This document shows positions 22,986 to 33,544 of a DNA stretch of 64,000 bases, in pieces (position 1 is the stretch's first letter; every line of letters starts with the position of its first letter). The notes below the pieces were generated by a model. The model was not told the DNA's origin. It saw only the letters and a list, made by a program, of their open reading frames with translations, and ran no database searches. A program made the translations under genes and the position numbers. The stretch is from Cryptomeria japonica (lineage: Eukaryota > Streptophyta > Pinopsida > Cupressales > Cupressaceae): assembly GCF_030272615.1 (NCBI RefSeq), contig NC_081405.1:654680920-654744919 (forward strand). The letters are read 5' to 3'.

Positions 22986-23327
22986 GGTTGGAATCAGTTG
23001 ACCTAAATAGAATCATATTACATATATATGTAAAGAAAAGCTCAAAAATAAATAAAGAACCATAAATATGCATCTTATCACTATTTTTTGGAATCAAACT
23101 ATTAAACAATCACAATTCAATCATTTGAAACCATGCAAAAATAAAAAAACTAATAAAAACAACAATTCAATCATTTGAAATCATGCAAAAACAAAAAATT
23201 CACTTACTTTTATGTATACAATAGTGATAGAAGTGCAGACACAATTCCAATGGGGCCTTCAATGACCTCAAAAATTTCTTTTGAGGTCATTGAGGCTCTT
23301 GTGCAACTAAAACTATGTCTATAAACT
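22986..23327. other. Upstream region of the transposase-like gene
   Basis: AT-rich sequence without coding signal. acaattcaatcatttgaaa occurs at 23108 and again at 23161, about 53 bases apart. It should contain the promoter of the minus-strand gene. Confidence 0.4.
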
Positions 23328-23563
23328 GCGTACGCACTACATTAATAACCGCGTATGCACTGATAGAACATAAAATGTTGACAAGCCCAACGGTATTCTT
23401 TTTTCCCATTTAGGGCTGATAAGTAGTGCGTACACACTACTAAGCCTAAAAATGTTATCACAAGGTGACGAATAATGGAAATAGTACATCGTATGCGCTA
23501 CTCAGCCTTAAAAAAGTTATGGCAGGGCAGGGAACTAATAGTTTCAGTACCTCGTATGCGCTC
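23328..23563. repeat. Internal cluster of GCGTACGC-like motifs
   Basis: Five variants: ctgcgtacgcact (23329), ccgcgtatgcact (23351), agtgcgtacacac (23426), catcgtatgcgct (23488) and cctcgtatgcgct (23550). They are the same palindromic family as the two terminal clusters and end directly at the purine tract. Confidence 0.65.
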
Positions 23564-23564
23564 T

Positions 23565-23572
23565 TGAGAGAG

Positions 23573-23627
<55 letters not shown>

Positions 23628-23728
23628 TGGGAGAGAAGAAGGGGTATGGAGGAAGGGAGAGGGAGAGAGGGAGAGAAGAGGGGGGAAGGGAGAGAGAGAA
23701 GAGGGAGAGAAAGAGGGAGAGAGGGAAG

Positions 23729-23772
<44 letters not shown>

Positions 23773-24357
23773 GGGGTGGGAGATAAGAAGGGGTATGGAG
23801 GAAGGGACAGGGGGAGAGAGGGAGAGAGGGAGAGAAGAGGGGGGAAGGGAGAGAGAGGAGAGGGAGAGAGAGAGAGAGAGAGGGACAAAGGGAAGGAGGG
23901 AAGGAGGGAGAGAAGAGGGGGGGAAGGGAGAGAGAGGGAGAGAGGGAGAGAAGAGGGGAGAAGGGAGAGAGAGGGTGAGAGGTAGAGGGAGGGAGAGAGA
24001 GAGAGAGGTAGAGGAAGGGGGAGAGAGAGAGAGATAGAGGAGGGAGGGAGAGGAGAGAGAGGGAGAGAGGTAGAGGGGGGAGGGAGAGGAGAGGGAGGGA
24101 GGGAGAGAGAGAGGGGGAGAGAGAGAGAGAGAGAGAGGGAGAGAGAGGGAGAGGAGAGGGGAGAGGGAGAGAGGGAGAGAAGAGGGGGGAAGGGAGAGGT
24201 GGAGGGAGGGAGAGAGGGAGAGAAGAGGGGGGAGGGAAGGTAGAGAGAGGGAGAGAGGTAGAGGGGGGTGGGAGAGAGAGAGAGAAGAGGAAGGGGAGTG
24301 GGAGAGAGAGAGAGAGAGGGAGGGAGAGAGAAGAGGAGGGTGGGAGAGAGAAATAGA

Positions 24358-24410
<53 letters not shown>

Positions 24411-24738
24411 AAGGGAGGTAGAGGGAGGGAGAGAGGGAGAGAAGAGGGGGAAGGGAAGGTAGAGAGTGGGAGAGAGGTAGAGGGGGGTGGGAGAGAGAGA
24501 GAGAAGAGGGGGGTGGGAGAGAGAGAGAGAGGGAGAGAGGGAGAGAAGAGGGGGGAAGGGAGGGAGAGGGAGAGAAGAGGGGGGGAAGGGAGAGGTAGAG
24601 GGAGGGAGAGAGGGAGAGAAGAGGGGGGAGGGAAGGTAGAGTGAGGGAGAGAGGTAGAGGGGGGTGGGAGAGAGAGAGAGAAGAGGGGGGTGGGAGAGAA
24701 TAAGGGGTATGGAGGAAGAGAGAGGGAGATAGGTAGAG

Positions 24739-24807
<69 letters not shown>

Positions 24808-24903
24808 GGAAGGTAGAGAGAGGGAGAGAGGTAGAGGGAGGGAGAGGGAGAGGGAGAGAGAGAGGGAGAGGGGGAGAGTAGGGGGAAGGGAAAGAGGAGG
24901 GGT
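23565..24903. repeat. 1.3-kb polypurine (GA)n / GGGAGA-type tract
   Basis: The plus strand is almost pure A/G: pure (GA)n runs alternate with ggggggaagggagaga and ggtagagggaggg units. T appears only in scattered gta, gtg or atg steps and C only a handful of times. A 460-codon minus-strand frame (24926-23544) made of Ser, Leu, Pro and Tyr is the automatic translation of the pyrimidine strand, and the plus-strand Arg/Glu/Gly frames are its mirror; neither is a gene. Confidence 0.95.
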
Positions 24904-25799
24904 CTTAAGGGGTCACAAGATAGCATATGACCTCTTAGGAAACAATACGACCTCTAATGACACCTAAGGGGTCATATGGTGGGCTAATAAAATGATATAT
25001 TAAATTTAAAGTTATGAATAGAACATCATACAACGAGACTCCAAGTGAACAAACAACAAGGCTTCACTAAAAAGCAAGTGTAAGAGATTGACCTAACCCT
25101 AAGAGTACTGCCTAAGTTCTAAAACATATGATGCTATTAAATTTGCAAGGTTATAATATTGATCTCGATTGTGACTATAGTAATCACACACTTGATTTCT
25201 TTCATGGGTATGTACCGTTCCAAGTTGTTTGACAAGTGATGATCATCATATACTACCACTACCATGCATACAACAAACTTTAATTTCTTTAGGTGACAGG
25301 CATTGTGTAACAACATGGGAACTCTCGCATACCCACCACTATCATTCTACACAACATCATCTATGTTACTCTCCCTCTTTCTCTTCCTACCTGTTGTTTT
25401 CTTCTGAAAAACATATTGCAGGTACTCTGACTCATCATGTTGCTTTGTTGACACTATTTTCCACATCTGCTTTGCTCATTAAAAACACATCTGAGAAGAA
25501 TATTTCTACAGGTTTCCTTGTTTGTCACGGTAATACACCCGTGGTTCAATTTCAAACCCTATTCCTCCTATTCAATATACACACAGAAATCCATCAATCA
25601 ATTTTTTAGGAGAGGATACATGATAAGAATCAAAGAGGAAGTTCCAGACAAGAAATAAATTCACTTACTTCTATAGAAGTGCAGACACAGTTGCAGTGGG
25701 TTATGGAGGGAGAGAAGAAGAGAAAGAGGGATGGGGTATGGAGAGAGAGAGAGAGAGAGAGACCTTGTATGCATTTGAGAGGGAGAGACGATACACTTA
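24904..25799. other. Unassigned segment right of the purine tract
   Basis: No gene is seen. Near its right end (25659-25790) it repeats the text left of the purine tract: ttcacttact plus gaagtgcagacaca (compare 23205-23250), and ccttgtatgcatttgagagg (25764) parallels cctcgtatgcgctcttgaga (23550), each followed by a GA run. This suggests an internal duplication. The frame 25229-25609 has no recognisable domain. Confidence 0.45.
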
Positions 25800-25990
25800 C
25801 ATGTGTATATATATGTTTAATATATTATATATATATATATTATATAATATATATTATATATATATATTATATAATATATATTATATATATATATATTATA
25901 TAATATATATTATATATACAATGTCATATTATACACATATTATATATTACATATATTATATGTATATAAACATATTATAAATAGAATATC
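25800..25990. repeat. AT palindromic tract
   Basis: Near-pure alternation of tatata and ttatataatatata units, self-complementary over its length. The Tyr/Ile frames reported here are translation artefacts. Confidence 0.9.
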
Positions 25991-25999
25991 ATATTATAC

Positions 26000-26131
26000 A
26001 ATAGCGCGTACATGATGTTTATAGTAAAGGTAGCGTGTACGCATTGTTTATAGGGAAACAAGCACGTACGTGCTGCTTTCACTATAAGTACCCCGTACGC
26101 GCTTTTTAAACCATAAGTACCCCGTATGCAC
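26000..26131. repeat. Right subterminal cluster of GCGTACGC-like motifs
   Basis: Five variants: tagcgcgtacatg (26002), tagcgtgtacgca (26029), agcacgtacgtgc (26061), ccccgtacgcgct (26091) and ccccgtatgcact (26120). The motif agcacgtacgtgc is identical to the one at 16955 in the left cluster, linking the two ends of one element. Confidence 0.7.
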
Positions 26132-26994
26132 TTTTGACTATTTAGGCCTGGAAATAGGCCTAGATGACAAAGCTACGGATTGGAAGTTTGATTTCCCTCC
26201 ATTTCTCTCATTTTTGACGTGTTTTATTTTATCAACTTGGTTTATCGACTTTGTCATCATCAGGTTTACACTTCATAAAGTGGGTATTTCTAAAATTGTC
26301 ACCATATTTTCACCATCTTCTGAGCTTTCTAGCCATATAATTTGTTTTCAATTTGAATAACAACAACATATTATTATTGAATTTCTTTTACTAGTGTCTC
26401 CATAGTTCTCACAGACATAGGTGCACCATTTTTTGAATAACTTTTGATATACTTATCCAAATTTAAAAAACTTTATATATTATTGTATTGCACTTGATTC
26501 TTTACAATTTTTAAAAAGAAATTGTATTTTCAATTTATTTAGTGCAACTTATGCTTCGCGCACGAACAGGTACCTAATTTTCAGGATGTGCTCGATTGGA
26601 AAAATCATTAAAAAAAAAAAAAATACTCAACAAAAAATTACAAAAAAATACACATCCTCTAGTGCTCACTCTTAACTATCTTTCTGGCAAAGGATTTGTC
26701 AAAATACTAAATCTAACTATGACATTTTTGATGCGCACGTCAGACACTATGTTATGTTTTTCAGAAAAAAATTAGGGTCAATTTTTTGTGCACGAAGGAT
26801 TTGACCCCCTTAATCTTAACCAATTTTGAAAACGTTTAGTAGTTTGGAAACTATATGCAGAGTACTACAATATTTGTTCTTTGATTATCTTCATATCTTG
26901 AGTGGATGACTTTCAAATTTTGCCTACAAGTTCAGGTCAACCTGATTTCAGAAAAAAAAAGTGTCCACTTATACCCCCCTTTTTGACCATCATG
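26132..26994. other. Right end of the DNA transposon, no gene seen
   Basis: AT-rich, non-coding. It ends in the inverted-repeat sequence agtgtccacttatacccccc (26960-26979) and tttttgaccatcat (26980-26993), and a 9-bp target copy follows at 26995-27003. Confidence 0.5.
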
Positions 26995-27003
26995 TTTGTG
27001 CAC
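26995..27003. repeat. Right target-site duplication of the DNA transposon
   Basis: tttgtgcac, 7 of 9 bases shared with tgtgtgcat at 16757-16765. Confidence 0.6.
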
Positions 27004-28375
27004 TTACTCGAGATTCATTTAATTTAGTAAAGACTATATTATGTTTTGATCCCTGCCAAACAACCACAACATTAGCTACAACCTTGTTCTTTCTAGACCC
27101 TTTCGTAGACGTGCTTGTGAAAGACCCACCACAAGAGTTCGAAGTAGAATCTCTGAATTGCATCATGGTGTGCTGGTAATATGTGAGTGCAGAACACATA
27201 TTAGCAAAGTTTTGATAATGATTAAGGGATAGTTTCTCCGTCAATACCGACTATAGATTTCCAATGAACATCCTCTCCAAATCACCATCTGGCAGGGCAA
27301 AGGAGATCGTAGTAGAGATTGACTGATATATCAAGATAAAGTCGGTGACCTTTTCAGTGGGTTTCTACTTGCAATGAACAAGGTCAGTGATGGTGACCTT
27401 GCTACCAGTGTTAGCCTGAAACTGTCCAAAAAACAAATCCATGAGCTGGTCAAAGGTATGAATGGAATTATCTGGCAAGGAGCTATACCACTCAAACACA
27501 CTTCCCTTAAGGGACTATGAGAATAGTTTGAGCAACACAAAGTCTAGGTTGTGGTAATCGCTACACATGGCTACGAAAGAATCAATGTGCACATTAGGGT
27601 CCCCATTACCATTAAACCCATCGAACTTCAATAATTCAGCCACAGGAGGAAGAATGTTGTTTAGGATAGGGATGTCAAGGGGACTCTTCCTATAACATGC
27701 AGGCATAGATGATTGAATAGAAGCGGAGGATAGGTTTGTGAGTTGTAACTGTAATTACCCCATGTTTTGTAAGATAGTGTTCAAGACAAGATTAGTGGGT
27801 GGAGGAGGCAGAGGTGGGCTAGATGTGTTGCCACCTCCACTAGCACCTCCAAGTGAACTAGTGCCATCGATAGAGGTAATAGTAGTGTTGACCATAGAGA
27901 TATGAGCCACAACAGAGGCAAAGTTCAAGCTACTATAAATAAATGTATAAGTTAAGGGAGTGGATGAGGCATTAATGCTTGGAATAGTAGAATCCACCAT
28001 ATGCACGTTCAACCTCGGTATGTCAACGATGATCTGAGAACTAGAGATGTCAAATTGGCTATCCTAAGGCGGTGGTGCATCTACCAAGGGTACATGGATT
28101 TTGAAAATCATAGATAATGCCCTCAACATCTATAAACCTTTCCTGTCTAAGATATACATGTCTCTCAAAGTGTTGACTGCATTACTATCTTGAGGGAGGA
28201 CATTCTCCTAATTAAGGAACCCTTTGAAATCTCTGAGGTTCTCCTCTAGAGATTGAATCCAATTGAAGTCAATGGTGATAACAAAATCGTGGTCAAAAAC
28301 ATAAGGAGAAGGTGGTGGAGAGTTTTTTAAGGATTTGTTCTAATAACTAGCAGTTGATGAGTCTCCCATGAAAAG
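27004..28375 (-). pseudogene. Gypsy #2 gag, N-terminal and capsid part
   Basis: The minus strand reads from a candidate ATG near 28370 (MGDSSTASY) to the transposon border. A Pro/Gly/Ser-rich part (28010-27755) is followed by the retrotransposon gag domain: LKFDGFNGNGDPNVHIDSFV, then VFEWYSSLPDNSIHTFDQLM (27480 region) with the expected W-Y-S-S-L-P and L-x-x-x-F-x-x-Q-F, and E-K-L-S-L-N-H-Y-Q-N-F-A. Four or more stops break it, and it continues at 16756 beyond the DNA transposon. Role: the particle-forming protein that packages RNA. Confidence 0.8.
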
Positions 28376-28740
28376 TATCTAGAGGGTATAAGAGCGGAAA
28401 GGCTCACTTGAGTCATGTAGAGGGTTTTTGATCATCACGTCAAGTAGAGGATGACTGTAATGATCAAGATGAAAACTCCGTCTAGATGTCCTCCTAACTA
28501 CATCTCTTGTGGCAGTCTAGGTCATAAAGCTCATAGACAAGCCTTACGACGTTGAGACCATACTACAGGGACACAAAGGGTTTTGTATTCTAATAAAGTT
28601 TGCTAAACAAAAAGATGAAGAAATGAATGCAAATGCTAAAACAAAGATGCAAACTATGTTCTTTTTTTTTCTTTTAAAAAAATTAGATTTTAAATCTTAA
28701 ATGTATGCAATGAACTAAATGATGCAAAAAGAGAATTGGC
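28376..28740. other. Leader of Gypsy #2
   Basis: Sequence between PBS and gag start; no coding signal and an AT-rich run near 28660-28700. Confidence 0.5.
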
Positions 28741-28761
28741 TTCCCGTCAGGTTCACCAAAA
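28741..28761 (-). other. Primer-binding site of Gypsy #2
   Basis: The minus strand reads TTTTGGTGAACCTGACGGGA directly inside the LTR end. It is the same TTTTGGTGAACCTGAC as Gypsy #1 (4754-4769), although the two LTRs are otherwise different. Confidence 0.7.
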
Positions 28762-29909
28762 TGTAGAGGAGGAAATTTGTTACTTCTAAGATGATAAATC
28801 TTAGAGAACAAACCTATCTGCCACTACCTCACTTAAACTAGTGCTAAGGGTTAGCCAGGGGATTAAAAATGTGAAACTAAACTAATAGGTTGCAAATGAG
28901 ACTCTCAAATAACAACATTAAGCCTTTGTCTCGAGGATGAGTGTGCAGATCTGGGACACCAGTGTGATGCATTGTTGTCCTATACAGACAAGGTACAAAT
29001 ATTATACGAAAAGTCATAGATACAACTATATTATTAAATAAGTTCAGAAAATGAAAAAACTAATCTAGTGGCATAAAATACGAAATGCTAGCACTAGGTA
29101 AAAAGAGTAAAGGAAACTCACAACCGGTCCATGATTGAAGCCTCCCGCAAGATGATAAATTTCTCACCATTGCAAACCTATACACAAACGAGAAAGGAAA
29201 ATGTTGGGGGTTGTGTTTTGGAGTCTTCCTCAATCAGACCCTTGTTTTGGTGTTTCCACTGCCACAGACAACCCAAATAGTACTGGCAACAATAGAAATA
29301 TAATATGATAAGCATGGAAACAAAATATTTAAGTAATTGATAAATTAGATAGACACTATAGACATTGAAATGAAAAGGGATAAAGATGAACTCCCCTTCG
29401 ACACTAAAAGATCCTTCACTCGGAGGAATGGAGTTGAATTCCAAGAGCTCTCAAAAGGTGATAGTAAAGATGAGAATTGAAGAGAAAACTTGTGAATATC
29501 ACTCAAGAAAATCACCCAAAAGCTTCAACCTACAAGAAAATGATCAAGAATACAAAGAATCCCCCAAAATGCCTTCAAATGGAAGAGATATATGCTCTAG
29601 AAGGAAAATCGACATCGGTGAGCGCATGCAGAGGAATTACGATTCCTTTCAGGTCCAGGCGTAAAGCTTAAACAACCACCTATGAACTGTCATATTCGTT
29701 GGATGCTAGTGCGTTGCGTGGACGTCTCTGTGCTGCACTAGGGTCCCGAGGATGATAAGTTGGCAGAGCTGGTAATATTCTAATTTGGAGCTGACAATAT
29801 GATCTAGGTAGATAAGAAGACAAAAACGATAGCACATGAACTCCGATGACATGGAGGAAGGTATCATTTGTTGCGCTGAATTGTCCAATGTGTGATTTTT
29901 TATATTGCG
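28762..29909 (-). mobile_element. 5' LTR of Gypsy #2
   Basis: Starts tgtagaggaggaaatttgtt on the plus strand and ends ttttttatattgcg; the terminal ACA of the partner has become GCG. 1148 bp, parallel to 11889-13010. The next five bases (tcacc) are the right candidate TSD. Frames at 29178-29913 are not genes. Confidence 0.85.
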
Positions 29910-29914
29910 TCACC

Positions 29915-30835
29915 TAGCATTTTCTTTGTGCTTGTAGTAATTGTTCTATCGATATTTTTCTTACCTTGAAGGGATCTTAATCACAAATATTTCTCCTCAT
30001 AACAAGCGGGAGAAATTCTAACTGTAACAATTTCTAGTTGGTCTTCATTTTGAATACTGCAGTCACCAGTAGTCATGCTATTATCAATTTCCAATTCCTT
30101 AGAGATGACTCATAGGATTAGCTCTTAAATTTTGAAAGTGGCTAAGAATCCACAAATATTAATTTCTTATATTAGAAAACGAATCCCAAGAAGAATTGGT
30201 GGAGAATCCATTGACCCAAAAGAAGAGTCGCTTGAACCAGAACAAGCGTTGATCAACACTATTTACAATGGCAATTTTCAATTGATCTCCATTGTCAATA
30301 TTGCAGTGAGAAATAGTTGTGTCATTATCCAATACCTTATTCTCAAACTCCAACACTTGGACTTCATCGCGCAACATACAGAAGTGTCGCAAAATGGCCT
30401 TCACAAAATGAATCATCCACCGACTCTTAACATTTAAAGTTACCATATCTTTATGCTTGTCTAGAAGACCTGGCCTACATATATATACTTTTGTTTCTTC
30501 TGAAGATGGCGTATCTGAAACTTGGAGAAATTTGAGTCACCTCTTCTGAAGATGGCGTATCTGAAACTTGGGCAAGAATCAATTCTTTCCATTCTAGAGG
30601 AACTCTTTCTAAATCATAATTTTTTTTCAAAGTTGCAACCGTCTCAAAACTCTGGATACCTCTTTGGGTATGTCCATGTGCTCCATGTTATTAATATATA
30701 TTTGCAGCTTGCCAAGCGAATAATAGTGGTTTCCTTCTCAAAACCGCACAATTTTTGGAGCATCAATTTGCCTATGGCCGTCATGATAATACAAAAAATT
30801 ATGCAACAACTTGAACGTTTGCAGATAAATATACA
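29915..30835 (-). pseudogene. Ubiquitin-like-repeat pseudogene (about three modules)
   Basis: The minus strand holds a clear ubiquitin-like fold (30520-30260): KVYI near its start, then DMVTLNVKSR, I-H-F-V-K-A-I-L, V-Q-V-L-E-F, NKVLDNDTTISHCNID and D-Q-L-K-I. These follow ubiquitin landmarks in order (T-L-E-V, V-K-A-K-I, Q-R-L-I-F, K-x-L-x-D, T-x-x-x-Y-N-I). Upstream (30835-30560) a second module shows LQIYI and, after a frameshift, TVATLKKNYDLERVPLEWKE. Downstream (30150-29990) a partial third shows TTGDCSIQNEDQLEIVTV. No Gly-Gly processing end is seen. A 28-base duplication (ttctgaagatggcgtatctg, 30500 and 30543) lies between modules 1 and 2. Gypsy #2 inserted at its left edge. It may be a decayed host UBL-repeat gene or cargo of an unrecognised element. 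Confidence 0.55.
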
Positions 30836-30839
30836 CTAA

Positions 30840-31176
30840 AAATTTCTGCAGGAAAATATTGTAGGTAAGTAGCAAGAGGGCATCCTACTAGTCTTTCTCT
30901 ACGGCAACGTGAAAACAAAACTTGACAACTACAAACAAAACCGACATAAGACAACAGACGTTTTCAGTGGGATTTTCTATCAAATAAAACCTACCAACTA
31001 AAAACTAAAAGCTAGGAGATCTTTAAAAATGAAAAAAAATAATAGATGACCAACGAAAAGCTATTTTAAAAATTTATTTATTTAATACTTATTATTTTTA
31101 CATATTTTCTCTTTAATTATGTTTTTTTCATTACATCTCACCCCTTAATGTTATTGTACTTATGCATCTTGACATT
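30840..31176. other. Unassigned AT-rich stretch
   Basis: No gene, repeat unit or LTR terminus recognised. Confidence 0.4.
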
Positions 31177-33540
31177 TGTAATGCCCTCCAAAATACCCTA
31201 GAGAAATTAAGCAACAAACATACTAATAGAAATATTTTTTTTTAAAACATCATCTAGTGTAACACATAACATCATCTACTCATTGAATTTGACATCCATC
31301 AACATAATATACACTTAACCATCATGAACATATATCGTAAACACATGAACTAATTACACTAGTGGAAATAAACACTACATAAACTTCACTATTATCTCCC
31401 TAGAGTATCTCAATGTCATTACTTATGACATCACCACAAGAAATTATTATCATGATCACTACTACTATCTAATGCAACCTAGTACCATGATCATCTATTC
31501 CTTTCATGCATACACGTATGATCATTTACTAATCCAACACATAACATTTCCATCACCATTTATTCTTTCCATGCAACATAAGAAAGATCATATACTAATT
31601 ACTTATCAGGAAATGAAATCAATTACAATGTTAACTAATTCATTCCCAACAGGTTCATTTTAGAGCACCCATACCAAATATTCTTAATTCCCTTTTTACA
31701 TTCAAATTCTAACATGATCATATACTTTCTCTATCATGATTTACTTATTAACAGTAAGAGATAATCACAACATTATCCCTTTACTTAACATCTTAATCAT
31801 CTCAACATATACATGATACCATTTACACAATCATAATCCAAACGACATGAATCCATTTAAATTTGATTATGATACAATAAGATACATTCACATTATTCTC
31901 CTACTAGAGTCATAACCTCATTCCACTTCAATTAATGCAATCTAGTTCTTTTCCTCAAGGTTAACCATTGATCCTACCAACAACCCATTCACATTCGTAT
32001 TCTAGAGATATACATATACCAAGAATAACTACTTTTCTATTAAGAACATTCATTTATTACCATAAAAAATATTACATACAAACTGAATATCCATTTACAA
32101 CAAAAGCACTACAATGACTTCAACCATCACAATCTATTGCAATACATAATGATCTCAATCTACTACAAATCTCATTGCTTACATCCACAAGCTATGAGAT
32201 ACATTACAATACATCTTAATGTTTTCTTTCACAAATCATAATCAAGTCTTAAGATAACATCTACCATCACACACACACACACACACACACAATCCCAACA
32301 TATCAAGAGCATAGCTCTTCTACTAAATAACGCATTTACAACATTTACATGATATATACATATCAAGTGCCATTAGACCAAATACATCTATCTGCTACAA
32401 TATTCATCCATAAGCCACCATAATATAAGAATCCACATCCACGCATGAAGAATCCAACAAAAACATCCCAATAGAAGAAGGCATCAAACCACCTTACCAT
32501 GTGGAACCAAAAGAACAACCCCCCTGTGCTAGGAGATGACATAAGGTCCCAACACAAACTCTAGACCTAAGCTGACACCTATCAACCAAAGAGACTCAAC
32601 AACTCAAGCACTACTACAATATATAGTCATTCACAAGGAATCCACAAATATAAAACTCCCAAAGGCGTATCAACCAATCAAGATAACAACACAAATCAAA
32701 CAAAGGACACATGTAGGAGTGGAGTGTCATCACATGGCATTCTCTCAAATATAAAAGCACTACTCTGAAAGGAATAAACTTGATAGACATGTAGAGTTGT
32801 CTCAACCTATGAGAAAATCAAGAGAGATTGGTTTTCCATCGCAATGGTCTTCCCAAGCTTATCCTAAAACATCCTCCCTAGGATCAAGTCTTGGGGCTCA
32901 CAACTATTAATTATCTTGATTAGATAAATCTCAATTACCCAAATAATTATTACTGTTCACTTGTTTATAATAAGGAAAACTTCCAATGTGCCCTAGTGGT
33001 CTAGACTATAAGCATCCTTACAAGGCACCTCTTAGTAGCCTATCTCTCATGACCCCAATCATCACATGAAATCTCACTCCCCCTAACATGTTCCCAAAAC
33101 AACAATAACAAGGAGGATCAAAGAAACATCCAAAATAATCCATAACAACACATGAGAAGACATAGCCATCAATATCAATCAAGAGCCTTAATGCAAGATA
33201 ATGAATCGAAATCCATCTCATGGGTGATCAAAATCTGCCATAAACATTAAACAATCCTCAACAATAAGGCTTATCAACTCGTTGGAGCAAAAGAAATAAA
33301 ATAAACCTCACAACACGACTTATCAATATGTTGGAGAAGCATAAATCCTCTACGACAAGGCATATCAACTCATTGAAGCATAAAACCATAACAAATAACT
33401 AAATAAAATAAAACTCATTGCTAGAAGACATCAAAAAACTTCAACATAAGTCTCTGGTACAAGAACAGATCCTGAAAAATCAATAAAAAAAGACCAAAAC
33501 TAGCAAAATCATCTAAACCAGGCATTTTCGTACATATGCA
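31177..33540 (+). mobile_element. Probable LTR or non-coding retroelement segment
   Basis: It starts tgtaatgccctccaaaatac, an LTR-like TG start (other LTR starts in this window are tgtaataccc at 43482 and taatgccctcc at 52746). The next 2.3 kb has no protein signal on either strand and a C/A-rich plus strand. It ends near 33540 where a Copia frame begins. Neither the right terminus nor a PBS could be fixed, so the assignment as an LTR is tentative. Confidence 0.3.
32267..32291. repeat. (CA)n microsatellite
   Basis: Uninterrupted CA dinucleotides, about 12 units. Confidence 0.95.
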
Positions 33541-33544
33541 GAAT

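Larger units (their letters stand above)
16766..26994. mobile_element. 10.2-kb DNA transposon with short imperfect inverted ends
   Basis: The segment interrupts Gypsy #2 gag and is bracketed by 9-bp near-identical target sites. Its ends are imperfect inverted repeats. The left end reads gatggtggtcagaaaagtgg followed by acac; the right end, on the other strand, reads atgatggtcaaaaa, then a G-rich insertion, then ataagtggacac. Inside are: clusters of a palindromic TACG-centred motif near both ends and at 23.3-23.6 kb; a plus-strand spliced gene (16995-19743); a direct duplication; a 359-360 bp tandem array; a minus-strand transposase-like gene (22985-21918); a purine tract; and an AT palindromic tract. 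A 9-bp TSD would suit Mutator-like elements, but neither gene shows a MULE transposase that I recognise, so the superfamily stays open. Confidence 0.7.
11889..29909 (-). mobile_element. Gypsy #2, gag-only LTR element split by a DNA transposon
   Basis: Two related LTRs in the same orientation, 11889-13010 (3' LTR) and 28762-29909 (5' LTR), enclose an interior that reads on the minus strand: PBS (28761-28741), gag (28375-27004), a 10.2-kb DNA transposon, gag zinc knuckle and protease-like part (16756-16000), about 3 kb without recognisable domains, and a PPT (13025-13011). No reverse transcriptase, RNase H or integrase signature can be read. The element thus resembles plant non-autonomous gag-carrying derivatives (TR-GAG or LARD type). 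The two LTRs differ at roughly one base in eight over their first 200 bases by eye, so it is old. Confidence 0.8.

Noticed and set aside
23544-24926. 460-codon minus-strand frame rich in Ser, Leu and Pro
   Set aside because: It is the forced translation of a polypyrimidine simple repeat; several frames stay open for the same reason.
25679-25980. Tyr/Ile-rich frames
   Set aside because: They arise from the alternating TA tract.
16766-26994. Helitron or CACTA assignment
   Set aside because: The ends lack a TC start and hairpin-CTRR end, and do not begin CACTA/G; TSD length also disagrees.
30132-30437. 101-codon plus-strand frame
   Set aside because: Antisense of the ubiquitin-like module, which gives the meaningful reading.
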